The translations under genes were made by a program, and so were the position numbers. A model generated the notes under the pieces. That model worked only from the letters and a program-made list of their open reading frames with translations. It was not told the origin of the DNA and searched no databases. Positions 43,545-54,548 of a stretch of 64,000 bases of DNA are shown here, in pieces (the stretch's first letter is position 1; each line of letters begins with the position of its first letter). The stretch spans positions 96,521,671-96,585,670 of the forward strand of contig NC_056005.1 of NCBI RefSeq assembly GCF_018446385.1, given 5' to 3'. Origin of the DNA: Zingiber officinale (taxonomy: Eukaryota; Streptophyta; Magnoliopsida; Zingiberales; Zingiberaceae).

Positions 43545-44777
43545 AGATCATCCACCACTTCCTAGACAAAGTCTTTCAAAGAAATTGAATATTTAAATTT
43601 CTTACAGTAACCTTAGGTTTAACTATAGAGACCACAATAGAAACACAAAATCGATACACAAAATCAAAACACAAAATCGATAGCCTCTTGTGTTGGTATT
43701 TCATGATCTACACAAAGAAAAACTAAACTAGTATGCAGCGGAATAAATAACTAGTTATACATTTCTTTGTAACCTAAAGACCTTTTGATCTTCTGCTGTA
43801 TTCCTCTCCTCTTCTTGGACATCGTGTGGGCGATGATCTACCAAGACGAAGACACCCGACGTTCTCCTTCTTTTCCAAGCTTTCGACCACCAAAGAATAC
43901 AAAGTGAAGAGGCCTCCTCCTCCTCCTCCTCCTTCTTCTCCAAGCAACCGGCCACAAGGTGAAGGTCCTTCTCCAAGTGCTGCCGACCCTTATGAAAAGG
44001 AAAGGGAAAAGTGGGAAGAGCCGACCACAAGAAATTAGAAGAGGATCCTTGGTTGTATTATTAGAGAGCATCCCCTCCTCCTCTTTTATAATCTTTGCTA
44101 GCGTCGAATAAGGAAAGTTTTTAATAAAATTTCCTTTTATTTGCTATTGTAGATGGTTACAAAAAAGAAAAAATGTTAACAAAATTAAAATATCTCTTTT
44201 AAACCATTGTAAATTGCTATAAAAGGAAAGATTATAACAAAATTATGTTTTAAACAAAATCTTCCTTTTATTCCTATAATGGTTGGTTAAAAAAAAGGAA
44301 AGATTTTAACAAAATTAAAATATCTCTTTTAACCATTGTAGATAACTAAAAAAAAATAAAAGATTTTAACAAAATTAAAATATCTCTTTTAACCATTGTA
44401 GATAACTATAAAAAATAAAATATTTTAACAAAATTAAAATATCTCTTTTAACCATTATAGATAACTACAAAAAAGGAAAGATTTTAACAAAATTAAAATT
44501 TCTCTTTTAACCATTGTAGATAACTACAAAAAGGAAAGATTTTAACAAAATAAAAATATCTCTTTTAACCATTGTAGATAACTATAAAAAAGGAAAGATC
44601 TTAACAAAATTAAAATCTCTCTTTTAATCCATTGTAGAAAGCTATAAAAGGAAAGATTTTAATAAAATTTTGTTTTCAACAAAACTTCCTTTTCTCTTCT
44701 TGTATGGTCGGCCCCATGCTTGGGCACCAAGTATGGCTTGGCCGACCCACATCTTGGGCACCAAGAGGGCTTGACCG
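43545..44777 (-). repeat. Truncated copia family C LTR fragment with minisatellite
   Basis: It aligns with 45091-46150 of the complete family C LTR (gatcatccaccac..., agacaaagyctttcaaag..., ccaagcaaccggccac). It is cut at 43545 by the family B leader and at 44777 by the complete LTR, which begins TGTTGGTTGC at 44778. The complete element therefore seems to have inserted into an older LTR of its own family. Confidence 0.7.
44170..44690. repeat. Minisatellite, about 59-bp unit, 8-9 copies
   Basis: Units read gattttaacaaaattaaaa, tatctcttttaaccattgta and gataactataaaaaaggaaa. The gattttaac word recurs at 44302, 44362, 44421, 44480, 44538, 44597 and 44655, spacing 58-60 bp. A shorter, more diverged array of the same unit is at 45730-46080 in the complete LTR. 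Confidence 0.9.
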
Positions 44778-47139
44778 TGTTGGTTGCTACACTTAGAATT
44801 CCGTTCTGTTTCTCTTGTACAAAAATTTACACAAGTATAAAACTTAACCTACCTACCCATGTGCTCTACTGAAGTTAAACTTGGATTGCAAAAAATGCTT
44901 AACATTATTAATCCAAGTTGCTCTTCAAAAGTTAAACTTGGATTGGAAACGATACTTAACATTTTTACTTCAAGTTTAACCGATGTGATCTTCCTAAGTT
45001 AAATCATATTACAGAAATTGATTAAACATCTATTTCAAAGATTGGGTTCCAAGTTAAACATGGTAAGGCACTAGACCTTCTTGGTTATGGGATCATCCAC
45101 CACTTTCTAGACAAAGCCTTTCAAAGAAATTGGATATTTAACTTCTTACAGTAACCCTAGGTTTAACTACAGAGACCACAATAGAAACACAAGATCGAAA
45201 TGTAAAATCGAAATACAAAATCTATAGAACGAAATTGAAACATAAAATCGCTAGCCCCTTGTGTTGGTGTTTCAGGATCCATGCAAAGAAAACTAACTAA
45301 TTAATTCGAAGCAGAAACCATTAATTAGTTATACCTTTATTTGTAACTAAAGACCTCTCCTGTTGTATTCCTCTCCTCCTCTTGGACGTCGTGTGGGCGA
45401 CGATCTACCAAGATGAAATCCACCCAAACAACTTCTTCTCCTCCATGAAATTCAGCCACCAAGGGAAACCAAAATGGGAAACTTCCTTCTCTTCTTCTTC
45501 CTCTCCAAGCAACCGGCCACAAGAAGATACCACTTGATGTGCCGCCGACTCTAAGGAAACAAAAAGAATAGGAAGGGAAAAAGAGAGAGTGCCGACCACC
45601 AAGGAATAGAATAGGAAGAGGAGGAGCCGACCCTTATGGAGCAAGAGAATTAAGAGATGTGTGTTTTTTCCCATAAGACACCCTCTACCTCTCTTTTATA
45701 ATCCTTAGTCATGACAAAAATGGAAATTTTAATAACAATTAAAATCTCTCTCTTTTAAATTTCCTATTGTGATGGTTACAAAAGGAAAGTTTTAAAAATT
45801 AATCTCTCTCTTTTAAACATTGTAGATGACTACAAAAAAGGAAAGATTAAAATTAAAACTTTTCTTTTTAAATCATGGTTATAAAAAGGAAAGTTTTATC
45901 AAAATTAAAATCTCTCTTTTAAACATTATAGATAACTACAAATAAGGAAAGATTTTAACAAAATTAAATTTTTTTTTAATCCTTTGTAGATAATATAAAA
46001 GGAAGGATTTTAAAATTTAAAACTCTCTTTTAAAACCATGTGGATGACTATAAAAGGAAAGATTTTAATAAAATAAAATCCCCTTTTAATCCTAGTGGTC
46101 GACCCCTAGCTTGGGCACCAAGCCATGCTTTGGCCGGCCACTTCTTGGGCTCCAAGCTAATGCTTGGCCGACCCCCTTACACCAAGCAAGGATGTGTTTG
46201 GCCGATTACTTGGGTAAGAAGTGAACTTTGTGGATATAAGGCTTTATAGAGGCTACAACAGGGACCGAGAGGAGGAATTGATTTTGGTCTTCTGATGACC
46301 TTGAGCTTCCTGTGTTCACCCCGAACACCCAACTCAAGTTCATCAATAATAACTCATACCACTAAAGAGTTATTATTGAACTGCTGCACCAATCCCATAT
46401 TACATTATGGGCTCCTTCTTATCATGAGTGCATTAATCTCCCTGTGTTTAAGATATCAAATGTCCATTAATTAAATGAGTTACTGACAACTCACTTAATT
46501 AATATCTATCTCCAAGAGTAGTACCACTCAATTTCATTGTCATGCCGGACTAAGTCCACCTGCAAGGTTTACATGACAATCCTTATGAGCTCCTCATGGG
46601 GACATCATCAACCTAGATTACTAGGACATAACTTCCTTCTATAATTAACAACACACCATATAAATAATATTATTTCCCAACTTATCAGGCCTATTGATTT
46701 AACGAACTAAATCTCTCCCATTGATAAATTAAAGAAATACATACTAAGTATATGTGTTTGTTATTATATCGGGATTAAGAGTACGTATATCCATAACAAC
46801 AGAGGTTTTGTTCTTTTATGCAGTCAGTATAAAAAGAAACTACCTCGAATGGTCCTGCTCAATACACACATAGTGTACTAGTATAATTTTATAGTCAAGA
46901 TAAACTAATACCAAATTACACTACGACTATTCCAATGGTTTGTCTCTTCCATCTTGGTTGTGAGCTACTATTTATAATTTATAAGGAACTGATAACATGA
47001 TCTTTTGTGTGACACCATACACCATGTTATCTACAATATAAATTAAATGGACAACTACATTTAACATAAATGTAGACATTTGACCAATGTGATTCTTATG
47101 TTCATACAAAAAGCTAGGCTTTTAGTATACATCCCAACA
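44778..47139 (-). repeat. Copia family C LTR (3' LTR, minus orientation)
   Basis: This 2362-bp LTR has ends TGTTGGTTGC and ATCCCAACA in plus sense, so on the minus strand it starts TGTTGGGATGTATACTAAAA, a common plant copia LTR start. The polypurine tract GTGGAAGAT adjoins 47139. A TATA-like CTATAAAG (46240s) lies inside. Minisatellite units fill 45730-46080. Confidence 0.85.
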
Positions 47140-47161
47140 ATCTTCCACTTATACTAAAAGA

Positions 47162-47520
47162 CTATGATGCCATACATCTGATTCCCATCCTCTCAATATG
47201 CCGATCAAAAGCTCTCGCCGGAAGGACCTTAGTGAAAGGATCTGTCAGGTTATCTTCTGATGCAATCTTGGCGACAACAACCTCTCCTCGTATTAGGTGG
47301 TACTTGCGCTCTATGTGTTTTCTTGCCTTATGAGCTCGTGGATCCTTCGAGTTTGCTACTGCACCACTATTATCACAATAAAGTGTAATAATTTTGGGCA
47401 AACCAAGAATTACATCTAAGTCCATCATGAAGTTTCTGAGCTATACAACTTCTATGGCTGCCTCAGAGGCTGCCATATACTCAGCTTCAATGGTGGAGTC
47501 TGAAACGCATTTCTACTTTG
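47162..47520 (-). pseudogene. Copia family C RNase H
   Basis: The minus-strand frame contains LYCDNSGAVANSKDPRAHKARKHI-type sequence, the RNase H active-site block of copia pol, and DNLTDPFTKVL near the end. Upstream codons (47430-47520) hold a degraded EAEY region. The stop lies just before the polypurine tract. Confidence 0.8.
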
Positions 47521-47627
47521 CACTCCTCCATTGTTATGGCTCCACATCCTAAAGTAAACACAAAACCCCGAGGTCGAATTACTATTATCCCTATCAGTCC
47601 GAATCCGTGTAACCCACAGGGAGCAAA

Positions 47628-48230
47628 TCATTTGCCTAGCATATAATCTCTAGTCCTTCTCAGGTACTTTAATATATGCTTTATGGCAGTCCAGTGTCCC
47701 GATCGTGGGTGACTTTGATATCTGCTAACCATGCCCACGGCAAAACAGATATCCAGTCTTATACATAACATTGCATACATTAGGGTTCCTACAACCGAAG
47801 CATAAAGAACCGCCTTTATCTCCTCTATCTCCTTTGATGTCTGAGGAGACATCTCTTTAGATAAGGGTACTCCATGTCAAAAAGGTAGAAAACTTTTCTT
47901 GGAGTTTTGCATGCTAAAACGAACTAGGATAGTATTGATGTATGAAGCTTGGGATAAGGACAACATTCTTTTCTTACGATCCCTTATTACTTTTATCATA
48001 ACAATATGCCCACATTCTCCCAAGTCATTCATATCAAAACACTTGGACAACTATACCCTTACGTCTGACAACACTTTGACATTGTTTCCAATGAGCAAAA
48101 TGTCATCTACGTATAGTACAAGAAATACAACCATGTTTCCGTCACTCCTCTTGTATACACAGGAACCATCTGGTCACTGAATAAATTTATAAGACTGGAT
48201 CACTTCATTAAACCGGATGTTTCAAGATCT
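47628..48230 (-). pseudogene. Copia family C reverse transcriptase, C-terminal half
   Basis: In broken frames the minus strand gives the active-site YVDDILLIG (near 48100), the LSLSQASYI block (near 47965) and then LYASVVGTLMYAMLCIRLD and [14 protein letters not shown] (47628-47852). The N-terminal half (the WxLVxxPxGxKxI and TFSPV blocks) is missing. The next coding sequence upstream is integrase, so a deletion joins them near 48230-48480. Confidence 0.75.
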
Positions 48231-48486
48231 CTTGCTTCATCATATGTCCAGGGATTATGTTCATGTTCACCAGGGATCAAGTCTTGAATACTCTCCCAAA
48301 AACAACCCTCCCACTACGATGAGGCATTACTTGTAATTGTGCATCATTTGTGACATGTGTTGTAGTTTCTTGTAGTATCTCATCTTGTACTGTTGGTACT
48401 AAAGTAGACGTGTCTTCTCTAATTTCCTTAAGAACAATTTTACTCATGGGCTTGTGGTTTATTATATATAGTCCTCTTTTAAAAAA

Positions 48487-48874
48487 TTAGGCATTGGTAC
48501 TATCAATGACCTTATGATCTTTATGACTATAAAATAAACCACCTTTCGTTTCTCTAGGATAACCTACAAGCAAGCGAACTTCTGTTTGTAATTCCAACTT
48601 ATCAGTGTCTCCCTTCAGCACATGTGCTGGACTACCCCAAATCCGAATATGTTTCAGACTAGGCTTACGCCCATTCCACAATTCTGTGGGAGTAGAGGGT
48701 ACTGACTTAGAAGGTATCATGTTCACTTCTGTTTCGAGAGCATATCTCCAAAACAAATTTTGTTGTTCTGAATAACTCATCATTGATCTAACCATTTCCA
48801 TAAGAGTCCTATTCCTTTGTTCTGCCACACCATTCTGTTGAGATGTACCAGGTGCAAACAGTTTGGATTGAATC
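48487..48874 (-). pseudogene. Copia family C integrase, C-terminal part
   Basis: NGVAEQRNRTLMEMVRSMMS, the conserved copia integrase block, and the zinc-free C-terminal region (IWGSPAHVLKGD) are clear. The frame breaks at 48878, where the CACTA element starts, and resumes at 51627. The sequence on the two sides joins in frame once one copy of the 3-bp duplication is discounted. Confidence 0.8.
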
Positions 48875-48890
48875 CCGCACTACAAGAAAA

Positions 48891-49090
48891 AAGCTAATAG
48901 ACAATGCTTTTAAAGCGTTGTCTTTGTGTTTGAAAAAGCGTTGTTAAAGGCACTGTTGTTAAAAGTCTGCTCAATGACAACGCTTTTAAAGCGTTATCGT
49001 TTATAGCAAAGACAACGCTTTTGCAACGCTTTAAAAACGTTGTGTATTTTTTGCTAAAACATCATTATTGCAACGCTTTAAAAGTATTGT
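48891..49090. repeat. CACTA subterminal repeats, left
   Basis: Several copies of acaacgctttt and its inverse (aaagcgttgtc) occur here and mirror those at 51390-51600. Such repeats bind transposase in known CACTA elements. Confidence 0.75.
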
Positions 49091-49514
49091 CTTTTTAAAA
49101 TAAAAAAATAAAAAATTATATTTAATTTTTTATTTACAAAATCATTATTTTTATATTTGCAAAACCATTATGTTTCTTTGACCCTACCATAGAAATGAAA
49201 TCAACCATAAGTTAACAAAAAGAACAGAGTCATGTCACATCAAAACCAGGTACACTATATATAATAGAGATAGATACACAGTGTACATAAAAACTAGGTA
49301 CATAATTCCCAAAATGATGATACTATTGTCAACATGACGTGACTGTTCAATTTGCACAATGATCTAACATTGTATTTCCTTTGGTCTCTATTGAAGTTAC
49401 AGATTACAGAATTCTCAAAGAAAATTGTTTGCACATGATTGGCAGACTTTGATTTAGAGCAACTAAATTTGTAACTTTACCAACTTTTGAATGCACCTTG
49501 AGCTTAAAGTTTCA

Positions 49515-50288
49515 CTAATGTCCATCTGGGTTTGTGTTCCAAGATAAGTACGATGGATCTCCAAGGGTCCTGCAAGAACAAGTGAACCAATTTGCATGAG
49601 TTGTCACTAGGTAACATCGAAGTTGAAATCAATCGGAGCAACAAGTCTATTAGTTCCAAGTCAAACCTTGTTAACCTGATTTTTGCTTATCAACTATAGA
49701 AAAATGTATTCATTGTACTGCGTACCATAAATGCTAACGACGAGCAAGATACTTACCCAGGCTTGAGCAGATAAAGAACCATGAAGGCTACCACAAGAAA
49801 TATGCAGAGGCTACCGATTGTAAGATATGCAACACCAATGAAACCATTCTTCCCACCTATCCATGAGGTAGTAGAAAGTACCAACCTCTTCTCCCCTTCA
49901 AAATTGTAAGTGTTGTAGTTGTTCTCTATTGTCATTGAGATTTGTTCATTGGTTGTGAGGTCTCTCTCAATTCTCCCATAGAGTTTTCTAAACTATGGCA
50001 AGGCAGCTGTCCTCATCCAAACAATGAGATATTCTTGCTCGCTCAACTGCAAATTTTATTACAATGATTGCTACCAACTTGAATACAACATATGATATAG
50101 AAATGAAAGACAGAAAAACACTTACAGCTTGGCACCTCATATGAGACCTCCCTGCTGGAAGTATTTAGGGTAGACATCACTGCCAAATTTGTGATCTTTG
50201 TCACTTTGCCAGGTGATGTTTTTTTTCTTGTTCACCTCGATGACTTTGCTTTGTGTTGCAAATGAGTATGTGTCATTGAACAAACTTA
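49515..50288 (-). pseudogene. Captured 3' half of an ALIS (CDC50/LEM3-family) gene, three exons
   Basis: ALIS proteins are the beta subunits that let P4-ATPase lipid flippases leave the ER and act. Exon a (50288-50126) encodes FNDTYSF...VNKKKNITWQSDKDHKFG. Exon b (50046-49757) encodes LSEQEYLIVWMRTAALP, a stop, FRKLYG, ENNYNTYNF, LVLSTTSWIGGKNGF and the second membrane helix (AYLTIGSLCIFLVVAFMVLY). Exon c (49569-49515) encodes LGDPSYLSWNTNPDGH and the natural stop. Introns of 79 and 187 bp keep GTAAGT donors and CAG acceptors, so genomic DNA was captured. Two in-frame stops make it non-functional. Confidence 0.88.
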
Positions 50289-50407
50289 CATCTAAATGTA
50301 GTACTTAAATGTGAAAAATAAATACCAATCAACAAGTATAACTCATAAGGACATTTCATCATACACCTAGTCGGCAATATTTAACATGAGTGATTGAGCA
50401 TACATAC

Positions 50408-50669
50408 TTTTGATTCTTTTCCTTCTCCACCAAATGAACACAAACACGATCAAGAACAAAAGGATGCCCAAAGTTGTAGCAATGACTATGATCTTCACGA
50501 ACCTCTTAGATTACTTTTCGGAATTTGTTGTTCTGAAACCTTTTGATTCTGATAAAAACAAGAGGAAAGGAGAGATTCTGATGTGTGCTTACAGATGTCA
50601 GGAGCTACAACAAGGCTAACAAAAAGCTCGTCGTCGCCTTGTGAGAACGTCCTCATGTCGATGGAGCTT
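50408..50669 (-). pseudogene. Captured two exons of a G-type lectin S-receptor-like kinase
   Basis: Exon 1 (50669-50593) encodes SIDMRTFSQGDDELFVSLVV, the end of the PAN region typical of S-receptor-like kinases (IDxRTFxxGGxDLFVR). Exon 2 (50548-50408) encodes a juxtamembrane stretch with one TAA, then SKRFVKII, a ~20-residue hydrophobic helix (ATTLGILLFLIVFVFIWW) and RRKR, a single-pass membrane anchor. Donors (GTAAGC, GTATGT) and acceptors are intact. The kinase domain is not included. It lies between the HDAC and ALIS fragments in the same orientation. Confidence 0.75.
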
Positions 50670-50889
50670 CTGTGTGAACATAAAATAAATGAAATGGCTT
50701 TCCTAAGACCAGGAAAACAAATGAAAATAAACTAAATTAAATAAAACTGTAATTGCCTCTAATTACTACTAAATCTTGTAAGTTGCATAGAAGCAAAAAA
50801 TAATCAACGCTAAACATGATCGCCAACAGTGAAGCAAGAACAAAATCTATGATGGAAGAGTAACAGAAGGAAATGTACAGTCGGCTTAC

Positions 50890-51114
50890 CCTGTGGTACT
50901 TAAGGAACTCAAGGATGTCGAGGACAATGTCGTTGACGTAGCAGAAGTCGGAGGCCTCACACTTCTTGGTGTGGTGTAGTCCGCCGGCCCAGTTGATGGC
51001 AATGTCGGCATCTTTGCGGTTGATCTTCACGGTGGCGCCGATGGAGCCGTCAACGGAGGCCTGGTAGAACTCGAAGAGGCCTTCAAATACAAGACAACCC
51101 TCTCCAATGTTGAA
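50890..51114 (-). pseudogene. Captured exon of a class I histone deacetylase
   Basis: [18 protein letters not shown] and [20 protein letters not shown] match the catalytic-domain region of RPD3-type HDACs, including the paired active-site region GGLHH. The exon ends KYHR with an intact GTAAGC donor at 50889-50884. The next exon, with the zinc ligands, is absent. The 75-residue fragment cannot be an enzyme. Its nearest plant relatives would be HDA6/HDA19-like proteins. Confidence 0.88.
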
Positions 51115-51362
51115 CCACTTTAGCTGTCGAGCGGATGCAGAGGAGGAGGTGGAGTCGTACGTGAGTTTCCCTTGCACGGAAACGAGGGCAGCGGTGGCAG
51201 GCGAGACGGAGGCGAGAGGGCGTGAGAGGAGGAGTTGGATGGAGAAGGCGAGAGATGAGAAGTTGTGAGAGGGGTTCGGGAGGTTTTCGGAAGATTGGTG
51301 GGTGCGAGCGAGTGAAACCTAGGGTTTTTCAACTCCTTACTTGATCCAATGGTTTGTATCAT
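51115..51362 (-). other. GC-rich 5'-leader-like segment in the CACTA element
   Basis: On the minus strand this reads AAAAACCCTAGG followed by a CT-rich Ser/Pro-coding stretch, like the 5' UTR and first exon of a plant housekeeping gene. An 80-residue open frame covers it. It may be a fourth captured fragment supplying a promoter or start region to the downstream fragments; I do not recognise the source. Confidence 0.45.
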
Positions 51363-51389
51363 TTTAGATTTAATTTAGATGAGAACTTG

Positions 51390-51600
51390 ATAATAGACAA
51401 CACTTAAAAAATGATAATAGACAACACTTTTCAAGAAGTGTTGTCGTTGACCCACAAAAATCGCTAAAAGACAACGCTTTTTAAAAAAGCGTTGTCTATC
51501 AGTAAGAAAATAAAGAAATAGACAACGCTTTTCACTAAAAGCGTTGTTAAAAAAAAAAGGACAACGCTTTTTAAAAAAAGCGTTGTCTTTTAAGTGTTGT
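51390..51600. repeat. CACTA subterminal repeats, right
   Basis: At least six copies of acaacgcttt or aaaagcgttgtc occur, including hairpin-like pairs such as acaacgctttttaaaaaaag...cgttgtc. They are the inverted counterpart of the left end. Confidence 0.78.
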
Positions 51601-51626
51601 AAAAACCCAATTTTCTTGTAGTGCTG

Positions 51627-52255
51627 ACCTCTGATAAGTAACTCCTAAACTCTCCTAAGAGGTACTCTCCACCACGATCAGACCGTAGTGTCTTGATACT
51701 TTTACCATGACATTTCTCCACATCAGCCTTGTACTCTTTGAACTTATCAAAGCACTCAGACTTGCGACGCATCAATTAAATGTACCCGTATCTCGAATAG
51801 TCATCTATAAAAGAGACGAAATATTCGAAACCACCTCTTGCCTGGATAGTCATAGGCTCACACAAATCAGAATGAACCAATTTCAACACATCTTTGGCTC
51901 TATACCCCTTATCCTTAAAATGTCTCTTCGTCATTTTTCCTTCCAAGCAAGACTCGCAGGTTGGAAAGTTTTCCACCATCAATGAACCCAAAATTCCATC
52001 GGCTATTTACCTTTGAATCCTACTCAAGTTAATATGACCTAGCTTTAGATGCCAAAGATATGTTTGGTTCATTTTCGAAGGTTGCTTTCTCTTATTAGAA
52101 GATGTGTTATTAATTTCCATTTGTTGCATCATGGGAGTTATTGGATTTAGAGTATATAAATTGCCAACCAATGTACCAGAACAGATAACTACTCTATTTT
52201 TCTTGATAACAACTTTGTCATCAAAAGAGACAGAATATCCATCCTTAAATAGTTT
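51627..52255 (-). pseudogene. Copia family C pre-integrase and integrase core
   Basis: The minus strand carries the pre-integrase zinc-finger region (HLKLGHINL near 52050, CESCLEGKMTKRHF near 51950), then the DDE core with VHSDLCEPM, FIDDYSRYGYI and LRSDRGGEY. Frameshifts near 51776 and a stop near 52010 break it. The left end is the CACTA target and the right end (AGTTT 52251-52255) is the solo LTR target. Confidence 0.8.
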
Positions 52256-54543
52256 TGTAACGCCCGAAAATTCTCAAAATTATTTTAGAAATATTCTATG
52301 ATTTTTCTGGAATTTTAGAATATTTTTATGGAATTTTTAGAGTAGCGAAAGTAGCAAAAATGAATAAAAACGTAAAATAGCTTAAGCGAGAATCGAACCC
52401 GAGACCTATTGGATCCTACGACTTATAGTGGACTCTAGTAACCAAGTGAACCCAGCAGGGCCGTGCTGAAAGAAGAGGGAATCAATTATATTTATACTTA
52501 AGTTGGGTAAATTAACCACTTAATATAAATAGGGAAAGTAAGTTAGTGAAGAGTTATTTTTGATCAGGATTTTCTTCACCCTCACCCTAGTCACGCCACC
52601 CCTCTCTTTTTCCTCATCTCTCGGCGCCAACCACAAGGAAGCCTAGGGTTTCACCCCTAGGGTTGTAAGGTCACCTTCCGGCAACAACTCCGGCACAAGG
52701 ACGCTCCCTCCCGCGAGAGGAACACGTAGACACTAGGAGATCGCCGAAGGGATCTTCTCCACCGGAAACCTAGCGTTTAGATTTGTAAGAAACTTCGAGC
52801 AGGAGGTAAGAAACCCCTCACCTGCAGTATAAGTAGCTTCCGTATGAATTTTATGCTTCAGTTTAGTAGTATGTAGATTTTCGGCACAAAGGATGCGAAT
52901 TAGTGCATACCAAGTGTTCGACTAAATTATTAGCACGGTTAAAATGCAACTTAAGCATTTTACTAGCTTAGCTAAATGCAATAGAAGCATTCATTCAGTA
53001 TGTTTAGCTTTAGTACAACTTATATGGGACTACGGTCCAATGGGTGGGCTCCCACAGTCGCCTCTAGGTTTAGATAACCTAGCTTTGGGTTCAGATAACC
53101 TAGAAATAGCAATATAAGAAGAACTCAGCTATAATCAGTATTTTATTTTAGCAGTGGCACTGTACTGGATTAGATATCCATTGGGTTGGGCTCCCATAGT
53201 TGTCCCTAGGTTCAGCTAACCTAGTAAACCCTACTAGATTCGGAATTTGCAACCCCGGGTTTAGTTAGGGATGCGCGCATAGCATGTACAGATGCCGGAC
53301 CCATCAGCAGCATGATTATTATTTTAATCTATTTATGAAAATAGTTTTCAAAACCTCACAAATAGTTATGTGAATTCAGTACAGTTTTAGCATTAGTTTA
53401 GAATTAGCTCAGCTCAGCTTTTGTATCAGTTCAGTTTTCTATTGATACAATATGATAGCTTAGGTTAGTACCTGTTGCCATGACTAGTTTGTTTGCATGC
53501 CATGCTATGCTCTTACATGTTCAATATTCATATGTTTCAAACAGCATGTTTTAAAAACATAAATTGCATCGTATGCATGTTTTAGTGAGGTAGATGGTTT
53601 CTTACTAAGCTCTCAAGCTTACAGATACTCTTTTCCTTATACTGCAGATAAAGGTAAAGGAAAGCTTGACTAGCGGAGGATGGAGGGCAATGCAACGATG
53701 ATGTGTGTGTGAAAAAGGAGTTGGAATGAAGATCTTAGGGATTTTAGCAAGTCTAACTATTAGAACCTTGTTATTTTTAGTTTCCGCATTTCTAGTTATG
53801 TTAATGCCTTGAATTGTGAACGATTTGCTTAGATTGTTAGTACTCTTGCTCATATTCCTACTTAGGTGTTATTGGTATGTTTCCAGCTATTATAGAACTT
53901 TTGTATGCGAGTTTGGCACGAATCAGTGCTGAAATCAGAGGTTTGCTGCGAAATCAGAAACCCCAATCGATCAGCTGATCGATTGGGGGCCCTCAATCGA
54001 TCAGTGGATCAATTGGGAGCCTGATTCCGCGAACAGTAAGCTTCTGGATCGATCATCCGATCGATCCAGTCGCATTCTGTCGCAAATAGAGAATTCAGGG
54101 ATCGATCGTTCGATCAATTAGGAAATCGCTCCCGCGAACCGAGAGCTCTGGAATCGATCGCTGGATCGATTGGCCAGTCTGGATCGATCAGCCGATCGAT
54201 CCAGAATATTACCCTGAGCACAGTAGCAATCTGAATCGATCCATGGATCGATTCAACAGCTTGCAATCGATTGAGTCTAAGATGGATCGATTGGGAAGCA
54301 AGGTTTCGACCAGGAACCCTTGTAATTCAGTTCCTTGACCATAGGGGATGTAGGATATGCCATGTATACCTTAGATTACATCCCTCAGCACATGTAGGAC
54401 CAATAATTTGTATTGGCTTAGCAAAGTTTTAATTGATACAGCTTTCCGCACCTAGACTTAGTGATGGTCATGGATATAGCTTAGCACAACATAATGTGAC
54501 AGTCCGGCCTTACAGCCTAGCCAGTAGAAGGCGGGTCGTTACA
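52256..54543 (+). mobile_element. Solo Ty3/gypsy LTR (2288 bp, TSD AGTTT)
   Basis: It begins TGTAACGCCCGAAAATTC and ends GGGTCGTTACA, the terminal type of Tekay/Del-like chromovirus LTRs as I recall them. It is flanked by AGTTT (52251-52255, 54544-54548) with no internal region, so it is a solo LTR left by recombination. A related copia fragment at 56100-56350 shows the same site without it. Orientation is not certain. No coding sequence is seen in it. Confidence 0.88.
53960..54310. repeat. Array of ATCGATC inverted-repeat motifs in the solo LTR
   Basis: About eight units of the form atcgatc-N5/6-gatcgat occur (for example atcgatcagctgatcgat near 53975, ggatcgatcagccgatcgat near 54181, atcgatccatggatcgat near 54235). 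Each could fold into a short hairpin, with drift between units. Confidence 0.85.
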
Positions 54544-54548
54544 AGTTT

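Larger units (their letters stand above)
48878..51623 (-). mobile_element. CACTA (En/Spm-type) transposon carrying fragments of several host genes
   Basis: The terminal inverted repeats are CACTACAAGAAAA (48878-48890) and TTTTCTTGTAGTG (51611-51623). The 3-bp duplication is CCG (48875-48877) and CTG (51624-51626), with one mismatch. Subterminal regions at 48890-49090 and 51390-51600 carry many acaacgcttt...aaagcgttgt repeats, typical of CACTA elements. It encodes no transposase. Between the subterminal repeats lie exons of a histone deacetylase, an S-receptor kinase and an ALIS/CDC50 gene, all on the minus strand and with GT-AG introns. It is a Pack-CACTA element needing a transposase in trans. 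Confidence 0.9.

Noticed and set aside
49753..49935. Functional ALIS/CDC50 gene
   Set aside because: Only the 3' half is present, with in-frame stops in two exons, inside CACTA ends.
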